Part shown: positions 52,388-60,109 of the stretch, piece by piece
How positions within the stretch are numbered: position 1 is the stretch's first letter
Layout: the number at the start of each line of letters is the position of its first letter
NCBI RefSeq assembly: GCF_034427455.1
Contig: NZ_JAXQNN010000001.1
Span: forward strand, 558,001 to 622,000
Origin: Jeotgalibacillus haloalkalitolerans
Lineage (GTDB): Bacteria > Bacillota > Bacilli > Bacillales > Jeotgalibacillaceae
Length of the DNA stretch: 64,000 bases
Direction of reading: 5' to 3'
Made by a program: the position numbers and the translations under genes
The notes under the pieces: generated by a model
Told to the model about the DNA's origin: nothing
The model's database searches: none
The model's input: the letters and a program-made list of their open reading frames with translations, nothing else

Positions 52388-52490
52388 TTGAAACCGTGAC
52401 TTCATGTCATGTACAATTAAATGCAGCGAACAAATTTATATGAAGACTACATATCAAAAGCCGTTCTGCACAAAAGCTGACGGCTGTTTT
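52388..52490 (+). ncRNA. Possible short transcript (promoter-like and terminator-like signals, no clear gene)
   Basis: TTGAAA (52388-52393), 18 bases, TACAAT (52412-52417), then about 35 bases later AGCCGT and ACGGCT pair (52459-52485) before TTTT. A transcript of about 65-75 bases would result. A 19-codon frame from ATG 52421 ends inside the stem but has no ribosome site. This is a weak call. Confidence 0.3.
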
Positions 52491-52609
52491 ACTTTCACTT
52501 TTACAGTTTCAGTAAGTTTGAAAAGTGGAACTATATAACTTATTGAGATTTCTATATGAAGTGAGATGCTGTTTATTACACGCACCAGATAATGAAGCAA
52601 ATCGATTAT

Positions 52610-52740
52610 AATTACAGCGTTGACCGGAGGCGACTCCGGGACGATTAGTGGGAAGCTGAGACCCCGGAAGCCGCAGGCTGAGGAGGCTCAGCAACCACCG
52701 TCCGGAAAGCGTCCGCCTGAAACGCAGGTCAGACGCCACC
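52610..52740. repeat. GC-rich dispersed element (CTCCGGGACGATTAG type)
   Basis: GTTGACCGGAGGCGACTCC, GGGACGATTAGTGGGAAGC, TGAGACCCCGGAAGCCGCAG, CAGCAACCACCGTCCGGAAAG and CGTCCGCCTGAAACGC. It shares long blocks with 44627-44757 and 54972-55090. It lies between rsfA and ywfO. Confidence 0.75.
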
Positions 52741-52882
52741 ATTAAAGAACCAGACAATATATTTATTTTCCCGTCTCAAAAACTGAGACACCGGCATTTA
52801 AAAATAGTTGAAATTTGTCAAGTCGTGAAGTAAAAAAATAACCCGTTATAATAAGAAATAACGAAAGAGATGAGGGACACAC

Positions 52883-54190
52883 ATGACGTATGCGCAGCAA
52901 AAACTGGCTGAGGAAAAAGTATTCAAAGACCCTGTCCACCGCTATATTCACGTGCGGGATCAGGTTGTCTGGGACCTTGTCGGAACGCGTGAATTTCAGC
53001 GTCTGAGAAGAATCCGTCAGCTTGGAACGACCTATCTGACTTTTCACGGAGCAGAGCACAGCCGGTTCAACCACTCGCTGGGTGTATATGAAATCATCCG
53101 CCGGATTGTAGATGACGTATTCGCTCAGAGACCTGAATGGGATCACAGTGAACGCCTGTTATGTCTCTGTGCGGCACTGCTGCATGACCTCGGGCACGGT
53201 CCGTTTTCACATTCATTTGAAAAAGTGTTTGATCTGGACCACGAGGATTTTACTCAGGAAATCATACTGGGTAACACAGAAGTGAATCAGGTGCTGTCAA
53301 AAGTGTCACCTGATTTTCCGCAAAAAGTAGCTGACGTGATTGCCAAAACGTATGAAAACAAACAGGTGATCAGTCTGATCTCAAGTCAGATTGATGCTGA
53401 CCGTATGGATTATCTGCAGCGGGATGCTTATTTTACAGGGGTCAGCTACGGACATTTTGACATGGAAAGAATTTTGCGTGTGTTAAGACCTGTGGATGAT
53501 CAGGTGGTTATCAAATCAAGCGGGATGCATGCGGTGGAAGACTATATTATGAGCCGCTATCAGATGTACTGGCAGGTGTATTTCCATCCCGTGACACGCA
53601 GTTCGGAAGTGATTTTAACGAAAATTCTTCACCGTGCAAAAGAACTGAGCAGTCAGGGGTACGAATTCGCTTACGAGCCGAGACATTTTAAATCAATGTT
53701 TACAGGGAATGTGACGCTGAAAGATTATCTGAACCTTGATGAATCCGTCGTCACCTACTATTTTCAAATGTGGGAAGATGAAAAGGATCCGATTTTAAGA
53801 GATCTGTGTGACCGTTTTATGCAGCGCAGACTGTTCAAATACGTTGAATTCGATCCTTCAAAGGAATATAAAAAATTAAATCAGCTTGAGCGGCTGTTTA
53901 GAGAGGCGGAGCTCGATCCGGACTATTATCTGGTGGTTGACTCATCTTCAGATCTGCCGTATGATTTCTACCGGCCTGGAGAAGAAGAGGAAAGAGTTCC
54001 AATCCATTTATTAATGCCAGGCGGTGAAATCAGAGAACTTTCACGCCAATCTGAGATTGTGGACGCAATTTCAGGGAAAAGAAGAACAGACCATAAATTG
54101 TATTATCCAAAAGATTGCCTGATGGATGATTCATCTCATAAAGAAACAAAACAGAAAATCCTCGACATCCTCGGGGTAACAGAACGCTAA
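52883..54190 (+). CDS. ywfO: HD-domain phosphohydrolase YwfO
   Basis: A 435-residue metal-dependent HD-superfamily protein. After the N-terminal FKDPVHRYIHV and QRLRRIRQLGTTYLTFHGAEHSRFNHSLGVYEI segment (first His ligands), ALLHDLGHGPFSHSFE supplies the HD pair; SSQIDADRMDYLQRDAYFTG gives the last Asp. This is the dNTPase-like HD subgroup; B. subtilis YwfO has no firmly known substrate. GAGATGAGGG precedes the ATG. ywgA follows after 15 bases as one operon. Confidence 0.92.
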   Translation: MTYAQQKLAEEKVFKDPVHRYIHVRDQVVWDLVGTREFQRLRRIRQLGTTYLTFHGAEHSRFNHSLGVYEIIRRIVDDVFAQRPEWDHSERLLCLCAALLHDLGHGPFSHSFEKVFDLDHEDFTQEIILGNTEVNQVLSKVSPDFPQKVADVIAKTYENKQVISLISSQIDADRMDYLQRDAYFTGVSYGHFDMERILRVLRPVDDQVVIKSSGMHAVEDYIMSRYQMYWQVYFHPVTRSSEVILTKILHRAKELSSQGYEFAYEPRHFKSMFTGNVTLKDYLNLDESVVTYYFQMWEDEKDPILRDLCDRFMQRRLFKYVEFDPSKEYKKLNQLERLFREAELDPDYYLVVDSSSDLPYDFYRPGEEEERVPIHLLMPGGEIRELSRQSEIVDAISGKRRTDHKLYYPKDCLMDDSSHKETKQKILDILGVTER

Positions 54191-54205
54191 AAGGGGAGAA
54201 AGTCA

Positions 54206-54709
54206 ATGATGAAGGATCACGCCCGGCTTATGCAGGCATTTTCAGCAGTAGATGAAATTGTCGGCAGAAAAAAGCTGCAGAAGATCATTTTTATCGCCAA
54301 AAAGCACAATTATGCATTCCATGAAAAATATCAGTTCCATTTCTTCGGACCCTATTCTGAAGAATTAACACTTAGAGTAGAAGAACTGTGCAACATGGGC
54401 TTTTTAAAAGAATATAACGAGAAAAAAAGCGGCTATTATCAGTACCGCTACGAAATCACGGATGAAGGAAGAGACTTTCTGGCATCACAGAATGAAACGC
54501 CGGGAGCGGAACTTAAACCTTTTCTGACAGACCTCAACCAGCAATCCTCCAGATTTCTTGAACTCGTCTCAACGATTCTATACTTCGATTCTCTTGAAGA
54601 GCAGGAATGTATCGAAAAAGTAAGGAAAGTAAAAGAAAAACAAAACTATACAGATGATGAATGTCAGGAAGCTTTGTCATACATAGCGCATTTGAAGACA
54701 TTATCTTAG
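54206..54709 (+). CDS. ywgA: YwgA family protein
   Basis: A 167-residue soluble protein. DEIVGRKKLQKIIFIAKKHNYAFHEKYQFHFFGPYSEELTLRVEEL is the YwgA signature; the fold resembles a winged helix with a helical C-terminus. No function is established. AAGGGGAG precedes the ATG. It forms an operon with ywfO, as in B. subtilis where they are also close. Confidence 0.9.
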   Translation: MMKDHARLMQAFSAVDEIVGRKKLQKIIFIAKKHNYAFHEKYQFHFFGPYSEELTLRVEELCNMGFLKEYNEKKSGYYQYRYEITDEGRDFLASQNETPGAELKPFLTDLNQQSSRFLELVSTILYFDSLEEQECIEKVRKVKEKQNYTDDECQEALSYIAHLKTLS

Positions 54710-54716
54710 ATTGTGA

Positions 54717-54750
54717 CCTCTCCATTGATGGAGGGGTTTTTGTTTTGAGT
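54717..54750 (+). terminator. Terminator after ywgA
   Basis: GACCTCTCCAT pairs with ATGGAGGGGTT around TG, followed by a T-rich run. Confidence 0.82.
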
Positions 54751-54782
54751 AATTTTTTTTTGTGGTGGGTGGTTAGTTGGTG

Positions 54783-54908
54783 GTTCCGAAAATTATAGCT
54801 GGTGTTCAGGAGATTATGTGGTGTGTTCATGAAATGACGATGAGTGTTCAGAAGATTACCACCATGGTTCAGGACGTTTTACGGGTGGTCCCTGAAATTG
54901 TGTAATTA
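54783..54908. repeat. 21-base periodic array, word family D (GTTCAGGAGAT)
   Basis: GTTCCGAA, GTTCAGGA, GTTCATGA, GTTCAGAA, GTTCAGGA and GTCCCTGA start at 54783, 54804, 54825, 54846, 54867 and 54888: five steps of exactly 21. Bases between words are unrelated. It is in opposite orientation to the copy at 30726. Confidence 0.8.
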
Positions 54909-54971
54909 GAACTACACCATTCTGATAGAAAAATAATTGATACACATAGATTATGATCACCACTCAGGTTC

Positions 54972-55090
54972 ATTGAAGCGGAAGGGGGCGACTCCGGGAC
55001 GATTAGTTGGAAGCTGAGACCCCGCAGGCGCAGCCGAGGAGGCTCAGCAACAACCGTCCGGAAAGCGTCCCCCTGAAGCGTAAATGGACC
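54972..55090. repeat. GC-rich dispersed element (CTCCGGGACGATTAG type)
   Basis: GAAGCGGAAGGGGGCGACTC, GGGACGATTAGTTGGAAGC, GAGACCCCGCAGGCGCAGCC and CAACCGTCCGGAAAGCGTC. Closest to the copies at 44627 and 52610. It lies directly upstream of the fru promoter. Confidence 0.75.
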
Positions 55091-55150
55091 GGTATAGAAA
55101 AATCATCAAAATAAACTTGAGCGTTTTTGGATGTTTTTGAAAGAAAATGA

Positions 55151-55179
55151 TTGATTTATGTAAGCGTTCTCTTTATAAT
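55151..55179 (+). promoter_or_regulatory. fruRKA promoter with cre between -35 and -10
   Basis: TTGATT (55151-55156), 17 bases, TATAAT (55174-55179). Inside the spacer ATGTAAGCGTTCTCT (55158-55172) fits WTGNAANCGNWNNCW perfectly. CcpA bound there would block RNA polymerase, giving repression by preferred sugars. Confidence 0.85.
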
Positions 55180-55212
55180 GAAATTACAAACAACACGAGA
55201 AGGAGAATGGAT

Positions 55213-55962
55213 ATGCTGACTGAAGAGCGTTATTCCATCATTTTGGATAAGCTGAAGTCGTTTGAAACAGTGAAGATCCAGGAGTTGATCGACATCACAG
55301 GCGCTTCAGAATCAACAATCAGGCGGGACCTGACGGAGCTTGAGAAAAAGAAGTTCATTAAAAGAATCCACGGCGGGGCCAGAAGAATGGAACGGAAAAT
55401 GGATGAGCCCGGCATGGAAGAGAAATCAGTCAAAAACCTTCATCAAAAGCAGCAAATCGCTCAGGCAGCGGCAGCACTAGTGGAAGAAGGTGACTGTATT
55501 TTCATCGATGCAGGATCAACGACGAGCCACATGATCCCCTTTTTACCTGAAGGAGACATCATTGTTGTGACAAACGGTCTGATGCATATTGAGGCTTTGA
55601 TGAAAAAAGGAATTCGCACCTATTTAACGGGTGGCGCTGTGAAGCCAAAGACGAATGCACTGATCGGAAGAGGGGCCATTGATTCACTGAATGGTTACAG
55701 ATTTGATAAAGCTTTTATGGGAACGAACGGTGTGCATTATGAGTCGGGCTACACCACGCCGGACCCGGAAGAAGCACAGGTGAAGGCAGCAGCGATCAGT
55801 CTTTCGCGGGAAGCTTTTGTCCTGGCGGATTCAGAAAAGATTGGTGAAATTGCATTTGCAAGGTTTGGTGAGTTAAGTGAAGCGGTGCTCATTACAGAGA
55901 CGTTTGAAGAAAATGCGGAACTTTATAAAAACCAGACAAGCGTAAAAGAGGTGGAAGTATGA
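55213..55962 (+). CDS. fruR: DeoR-family repressor of the fructose operon
   Basis: A 249-residue regulator. The N-terminal winged helix reads RYSIILDKLKSFETVKIQELIDITGASESTIRRDLTELEKKKFIKRIHGGARR, the DeoR signature; the C-terminal sugar-phosphate-binding domain has DAGSTTSHMIPFL and TGGAVKPKTNALIG. In bacilli FruR responds to fructose 1-phosphate. AGGAG is seven bases before the ATG at 55213; the upstream ATG at 55207 is too close. The stop overlaps fruK by four bases. Confidence 0.93.
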   Translation: MLTEERYSIILDKLKSFETVKIQELIDITGASESTIRRDLTELEKKKFIKRIHGGARRMERKMDEPGMEEKSVKNLHQKQQIAQAAAALVEEGDCIFIDAGSTTSHMIPFLPEGDIIVVTNGLMHIEALMKKGIRTYLTGGAVKPKTNALIGRGAIDSLNGYRFDKAFMGTNGVHYESGYTTPDPEEAQVKAAAISLSREAFVLADSEKIGEIAFARFGELSEAVLITETFEENAELYKNQTSVKEVEV

Positions 55963-56879
55963 TTTTAACAGTAACGCTTAATCCGTCAGTGGATTATGTG
56001 GTCCGCGTTGATCAATTCAGCACAGGGCATTTAAATAGAACGGATCAGACGGCATTCTATGCAGGTGGCAAAGGCATTAACGTTTCGCAGGTGCTGAAAG
56101 AGCTGGACGTGAGCAGTACGGCAACCGGATTTACCGGAGGATTCAGTGGAAGGTTTATTGAGGACACCCTTTCAGAAAAGCAGATCAAAGCTGATTTCAT
56201 TCATGTTGAGGATCATTCGCGTATCAATATCAAACTGAAAACAGATGAAGAAACGGAAATTAATGCAGCAGGTCCTGTGATTTCATCTGAAAAAGTGAAT
56301 GAACTGATTGAGCTGGTCAGCCGGTATGGGAAAGGCGATACGCTGGTACTTGCAGGCAGTATTCCTTCAAGTGTGGAGCGGGATTTATACGGAAAGCTTG
56401 CAGCAGCGGCTTATCAAAATGAGATGCAGATCGTCATTGATTCTGAAAAATCATTGCTTGAACCGGCACTCGGGACATCGCTGACACTGATTAAACCAAA
56501 TCATAAGGAGCTCGGGGGCTATATCGGCCGGGATATTCAGACTGTTGAAGAAGCGGTGATCTATGGAAGGCAATTTTATCAGGACCATCACATTGAATAT
56601 CTGATGGTTTCAATGGCTGAGCATGGCGCGGTTTTGTTCGCAGGTGACGAAACATACATTGCCACGCCGCCAGAAGGTGAACTGATTAACAGCGTAGGCG
56701 CCGGTGATTCATCTGTTGCAGGATTCCTTGCAGGTCTTGAAAAAGGTTATTCAATAGAAGAAACATTTGCGCTCAGTATGGCATGCGGTGCAGCAACCGC
56801 ATTTTCAGAAGGACTTGCTGTAAAAGAACAAATTGATCACTACTTGCCAATGGTACAAATAAGGGGGTTAGCAAAATGA
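55959..56879 (+). CDS. fruK: 1-phosphofructokinase
   Basis: A 306-residue PfkB-family kinase that turns fructose 1-phosphate into fructose 1,6-bisphosphate. TVTLNPSVDYVV at the start and GGKGINVSQVLKELD near residue 37 form the substrate site; LINSVGAGDSSVAGFLAG near 245 holds the anion hole and catalytic Asp. The start ATG overlaps the fruR stop and the end overlaps fruA (ATGA), so the three genes are translationally coupled. GAGGTGG is the ribosome site. Confidence 0.95.
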   Translation: MILTVTLNPSVDYVVRVDQFSTGHLNRTDQTAFYAGGKGINVSQVLKELDVSSTATGFTGGFSGRFIEDTLSEKQIKADFIHVEDHSRINIKLKTDEETEINAAGPVISSEKVNELIELVSRYGKGDTLVLAGSIPSSVERDLYGKLAAAAYQNEMQIVIDSEKSLLEPALGTSLTLIKPNHKELGGYIGRDIQTVEEAVIYGRQFYQDHHIEYLMVSMAEHGAVLFAGDETYIATPPEGELINSVGAGDSSVAGFLAGLEKGYSIEETFALSMACGAATAFSEGLAVKEQIDHYLPMVQIRGLAK

Positions 56880-58738
56880 AGATTACTGATTTACTCACAA
56901 AAAGTACAATTAACCTGGAGCTGAAGTCAACAGAGAAGCAGGGCACAATTGACGAAATGGTCAGCCTGCTGGACCGCGCAGGAAAGCTTGCTGATGCAAA
57001 AGCATACCGTGAAGCGATTCAGGCGCGTGAAGACCAGACCACTACTGGTATTGGTGAAGGTGTAGCGATTCCTCACGCAAAGACAAAGGCGGTAAAAGAG
57101 CCTGCGATTGCATTTGGACGCTCAGTTGAGGGACTTGATTATGAATCTCTTGATGGCCAGCCTGCACATCTTGTATTCATGATTGCAGCAACGGAAGGCG
57201 CAAACGATACACATTTACAGGCGCTGAGCCGTTTGTCAGTCCTGCTTTTAAAAGATGAGGTAAAACAGGGGCTGCTGGATGCAAAAACACCTGATGACGT
57301 GATTGCGCTGATCTCGAGCTTTGAAGAAGAGGAAGCAGAGGAAGAGCAAACGACTGGAGAAGTACAGGGTCAGATTTTAGCAGTAACAGGCTGTCCGACA
57401 GGCATTGCGCACACATACATGGCAGCTGATGCATTGAAGAATAAAGCTAAAGAAATGAATGTGCCAATCAAGGTTGAAACGAATGGGTCAGACGGCGCGA
57501 AAAACGTGCTGACTGCTGAAGAAATTGAAAACGCTGTAGCAATTATCGTAGCGGCCGATACAAAGGTTGAGATGGAACGTTTTAAAGGAAAGCGTGTCAT
57601 TGAAGTACCGGTAACAGACGGAATCCGTAAAACTGAAACGCTGATTAACCGTGCGATTAAGCAGGATGCACCTGTTTATCAGGGCAGCGGCGGCAGCGAA
57701 AAGAGAGAAGAAGGTCAGGCAAAGGGACGTTCAGGCGTTTACAAACACCTGATGAACGGTGTATCAAATATGCTTCCGTTTATCGTAGGTGGAGGAATCC
57801 TGATTGCACTTTCCTTCATGTTTGAGGATCAGATTACAGGTGAACGTTCAGCGCTTGGTGATATCTTAAGCTATATCGGTGGAGAGAACGCATTTGCACT
57901 GATTATTCCGGTTCTGGCAGCATTTATCGCAATGAGTATTGCAGATCGTCCGGGCTTTGCACCTGGTATGGTCGGCGGTCTGATGGCAGCTTCAAGTAAT
58001 GCAGGTTTCCTTGGCGGTATTATCGCCGGCTTCCTTGCAGGTTACTTAGTACTTGGATTAAAACGCGTATTTGCCAACCTGCCACAGGTATTTAACGGGT
58101 TAAAACCGGTTCTGATTTATCCGCTGTTTGGTATTTTAATCACAGGTTTGATCATGTATTGGGCAGTTCAGCCGCTTAGCGCGATTAACCAGGGTGTCAT
58201 TGACTGGTTAGGCGGTCTTGGAACAGGAAACCTTGCACTGTTAGGCCTGCTGCTTGGCGGTATGATGGCGATTGATATGGGTGGACCGATCAACAAAGCA
58301 GCTTATGCATTCGCACTTGCAGTCGCAGCTGACGGTCAATTCGGACCACAGGCAGCTGTTATGGCCGGTGGTATGGTGCCGCCGCTTGGAATGGCACTTG
58401 CAACAACACTTTTCCGTAAAAAGTTCAACGAGCAGGAGCGTAAAACAGGGGTGTCAGCATACTTCCTTGGTGCATTCTTCATCACAGAAGGTGCAATTCC
58501 ATTCGCAGCAGCCGATCCACTGCGCGTGATCCCTGCAGCAGTAGCCGGTTCAGCAGTCGCAGGCGGTCTGACACTATGGTTTGACCTTGCACTGCGCGCA
58601 CCGCACGGCGGAATCTTCGTATTCCCGACGCTTGAAGGCGCAGTGATTAACATTCTGCTGTATGTCATTGCAATTGTAGCTGGTACAGTGGTCACTGCGT
58701 TGACAGTTGGATTTTTGAAGAAGCCGGTTGTGGCATAA
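56876..58738 (+). CDS. fruA: PTS fructose transporter EIIABC
   Basis: A 620-residue phosphotransferase protein with domains in the order A-B-C. EIIA: phosphorylated His67 in GVAIPHAKT. EIIB (about 165-265): phosphorylated Cys173 in AVTGCPTGIAHTYMAAD. EIIC (about 290-620): some nine helices with MLPFIVGGGILIALSF, FLGGIIAGFLAGY and AIPFAAADPLRVIPA. It imports fructose as fructose 1-phosphate, the substrate of FruK. AAGGGGG precedes the ATG. Last gene of the operon. Confidence 0.96.
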   Translation: MKITDLLTKSTINLELKSTEKQGTIDEMVSLLDRAGKLADAKAYREAIQAREDQTTTGIGEGVAIPHAKTKAVKEPAIAFGRSVEGLDYESLDGQPAHLVFMIAATEGANDTHLQALSRLSVLLLKDEVKQGLLDAKTPDDVIALISSFEEEEAEEEQTTGEVQGQILAVTGCPTGIAHTYMAADALKNKAKEMNVPIKVETNGSDGAKNVLTAEEIENAVAIIVAADTKVEMERFKGKRVIEVPVTDGIRKTETLINRAIKQDAPVYQGSGGSEKREEGQAKGRSGVYKHLMNGVSNMLPFIVGGGILIALSFMFEDQITGERSALGDILSYIGGENAFALIIPVLAAFIAMSIADRPGFAPGMVGGLMAASSNAGFLGGIIAGFLAGYLVLGLKRVFANLPQVFNGLKPVLIYPLFGILITGLIMYWAVQPLSAINQGVIDWLGGLGTGNLALLGLLLGGMMAIDMGGPINKAAYAFALAVAADGQFGPQAAVMAGGMVPPLGMALATTLFRKKFNEQERKTGVSAYFLGAFFITEGAIPFAAADPLRVIPAAVAGSAVAGGLTLWFDLALRAPHGGIFVFPTLEGAVINILLYVIAIVAGTVVTALTVGFLKKPVVA

Positions 58739-58745
58739 GCGGTTG

Positions 58746-58850
58746 GTTCATTAAATTACATGTAATGTTCAGAAGATAACATGTCCTGTTCATGAAATAT
58801 TTCGGGTGATTCATGACATGATCCCCACAGTTCAGGAGATAGTAAAATTA
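58746..58850. repeat. 21-base periodic array, word family D (GTTCAGGAGAT)
   Basis: GTTCATTA, GTTCAGAA, GTTCATGA, ATTCATGA and GTTCAGGA start at 58746, 58767, 58788, 58809 and 58830: four steps of exactly 21, beginning eight bases after the fruA stop codon and ahead of the terminator. Confidence 0.8.
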
Positions 58851-58873
58851 GACCTATGCGCGACAGCGCCAAA

Positions 58874-58912
58874 AAACTTCCTCAAGGCGAAGCCTGAGGA
58901 AGTTTTTTATGC
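58874..58912. terminator. Bidirectional terminator between fruA and ywhB
   Basis: AAACTTCCTCAAGGC pairs with GCCTGAGGAAGTTT around GAA, followed by TTTT on the plus strand and by an A/T-rich run on the other. Confidence 0.88.
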
Positions 58913-58918
58913 TATTTA

Positions 58919-59104
58919 TTATTGATCACTTACCCTCACGCCGCCAACACCATAATCCGTCTTCTTCATTTCTTCAATAATAATCGAAACCTTATCCGGC
59001 GTTGCACCAGTTGTCTCAACCACTGCATCTGTAACCTTTTCAACAAGTGCTCTTTTCTGGTCATCGCTGCGACCCTCAATCATTTTCACTGTAACAATCG
59101 GCAT
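58919..59104 (-). CDS. ywhB: 4-oxalocrotonate tautomerase family protein
   Basis: A 61-residue tautomerase. After removal of Met, Pro1 is the catalytic base (PIVTVKMIEGRSDDQKRALVEKVTDAV); the conserved Arg11-like residue is in EGRSDDQK and the end EEMKKTDYGVGGVRVSDQ is standard. Such proteins form hexamers and catalyse keto-enol shifts; the B. subtilis YwhB substrate in vivo is not known. A GGGGAG site precedes the ATG at 59104. Confidence 0.93.
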   Translation of the reverse strand: MPIVTVKMIEGRSDDQKRALVEKVTDAVVETTGATPDKVSIIIEEMKKTDYGVGGVRVSDQ

Positions 59105-59274
59105 ATCAAAGATCTCCCCTCAAAGTGTATTCATCGTCTTCAATTGATCTCATATGATACAATTAAATCTGATAACGTATATTTATTGTATATGATTTTT
59201 AAGGCTTTTACATAAAGTAAAGATTGACTGGATGGTTTTGGTTAGAAGTACTTTCAAACTACCTGCACAGCTGT

Positions 59275-59397
59275 GATTGAAGCGGAAGGGGGCGACTCCT
59301 GCGGCAGGAAGGGATAGGCGAGATCAAGCATGGCGAAGCCTGCGAGCTCACCGCCCGGCCGCGGAAAGCGTCCCCCTGCAGCGGAAATCAACAGTAA
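59275..59397. repeat. GC-rich dispersed element
   Basis: GAAGCGGAAGGGGGCGACTCC, then GCGGCAGGAAGGGATAGGCG, CATGGCGAAGCCTGCGAGC and TCACCGCCCGGCCGCGGAAAG, CGTCCCCCTGCAGCGG. ORFs through it are artefacts. It lies before ywhD. Confidence 0.72.
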
Positions 59398-59433
59398 AAA
59401 TTAGCGGAGTAACACGTAAAGGAGCGAACATAT

Positions 59434-59949
59434 ATGTCAGACAAAAAGAAAAATATCGGCTTCAACATCATCAAAAACGACCCGACAGATGGACACGGCG
59501 GATTTGGTGTCGGTTCACTGAGTCTGGATAACGTATCACCGGTCATTATCGACGTCAAGGAGCAGGAAGCGGAAGTTGATATCGGCGCGATGCACGCCAG
59601 ATCCAAAGTCGAAAAGAGGATCAAATTTACAACGAACCGTGAAGACTCAGCCGGTGGGAAGGATTACTGGCTTGTCTGGGTAACGATTGACCGTAAACCT
59701 GAAGGACCTTATTATGCAGGTGTGACTGCCTGTGAAATGGTTGTGAACGTTGAGAAGAGAAGAGGGTACAAGGTTCTTGCGGATCACGTCAATCTGATGG
59801 ATAAATCAATGAAACGTAAAATCATTGTTGACCATATGGATGACACGTCTAAAAAAGTACTGGCGGATTTCCTGAAATCCCACAATGAAGCATTTTGGAA
59901 TGCATCTGAAGCGGAACTTCACGAGGCGCTGCTGTCAACAGAAAAATGA
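59434..59949 (+). CDS. ywhD: YwhD family protein
   Basis: A 171-residue soluble protein. IGFNIIKNDPTDGHGGFGVGSLSLDNVSPVIIDV is the family's N-terminal signature, with GAMHARSKVEKRIKFT and EGPYYAGVTACEMVVN in the middle. No catalytic motif or known role. AAAGGAGCG precedes the ATG by seven bases. Order ywhB-ywhD-pbpG-speE-speB follows B. subtilis. Confidence 0.9.
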   Translation: MSDKKKNIGFNIIKNDPTDGHGGFGVGSLSLDNVSPVIIDVKEQEAEVDIGAMHARSKVEKRIKFTTNREDSAGGKDYWLVWVTIDRKPEGPYYAGVTACEMVVNVEKRRGYKVLADHVNLMDKSMKRKIIVDHMDDTSKKVLADFLKSHNEAFWNASEAELHEALLSTEK

Positions 59950-60062
59950 TATTCGTGAACAAATTGTGACGGATTGTAGAAAACTGTCACTGATTATTGC
60001 TAGAGGCGGATAAAGAGAGTAAAATTACTTTACAGTTGCATTGAATATGTAGCTAGGACACG

Positions 60063-60099
60063 AAAAGACCCGAGGCCGCACACCTCGGGTCTTTTTGCG
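60063..60099. terminator. Bidirectional terminator between ywhD and pbpG
   Basis: AAAAGACCCGAGG pairs with CCTCGGGTCTTTTT around CCGCACA. Confidence 0.92.
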
Positions 60100-60109
60100 T
60101 CCAAAAAAG

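Noticed and set aside
54534-54908. Family D array as a coding heptapeptide repeat (21 bases = 7 codons)
   Set aside because: A plus-strand frame reads as repeats (VQEIMWC, VHEMTMS), but the corresponding frames at 30726 and 58746 contain stops and there is no start signal.
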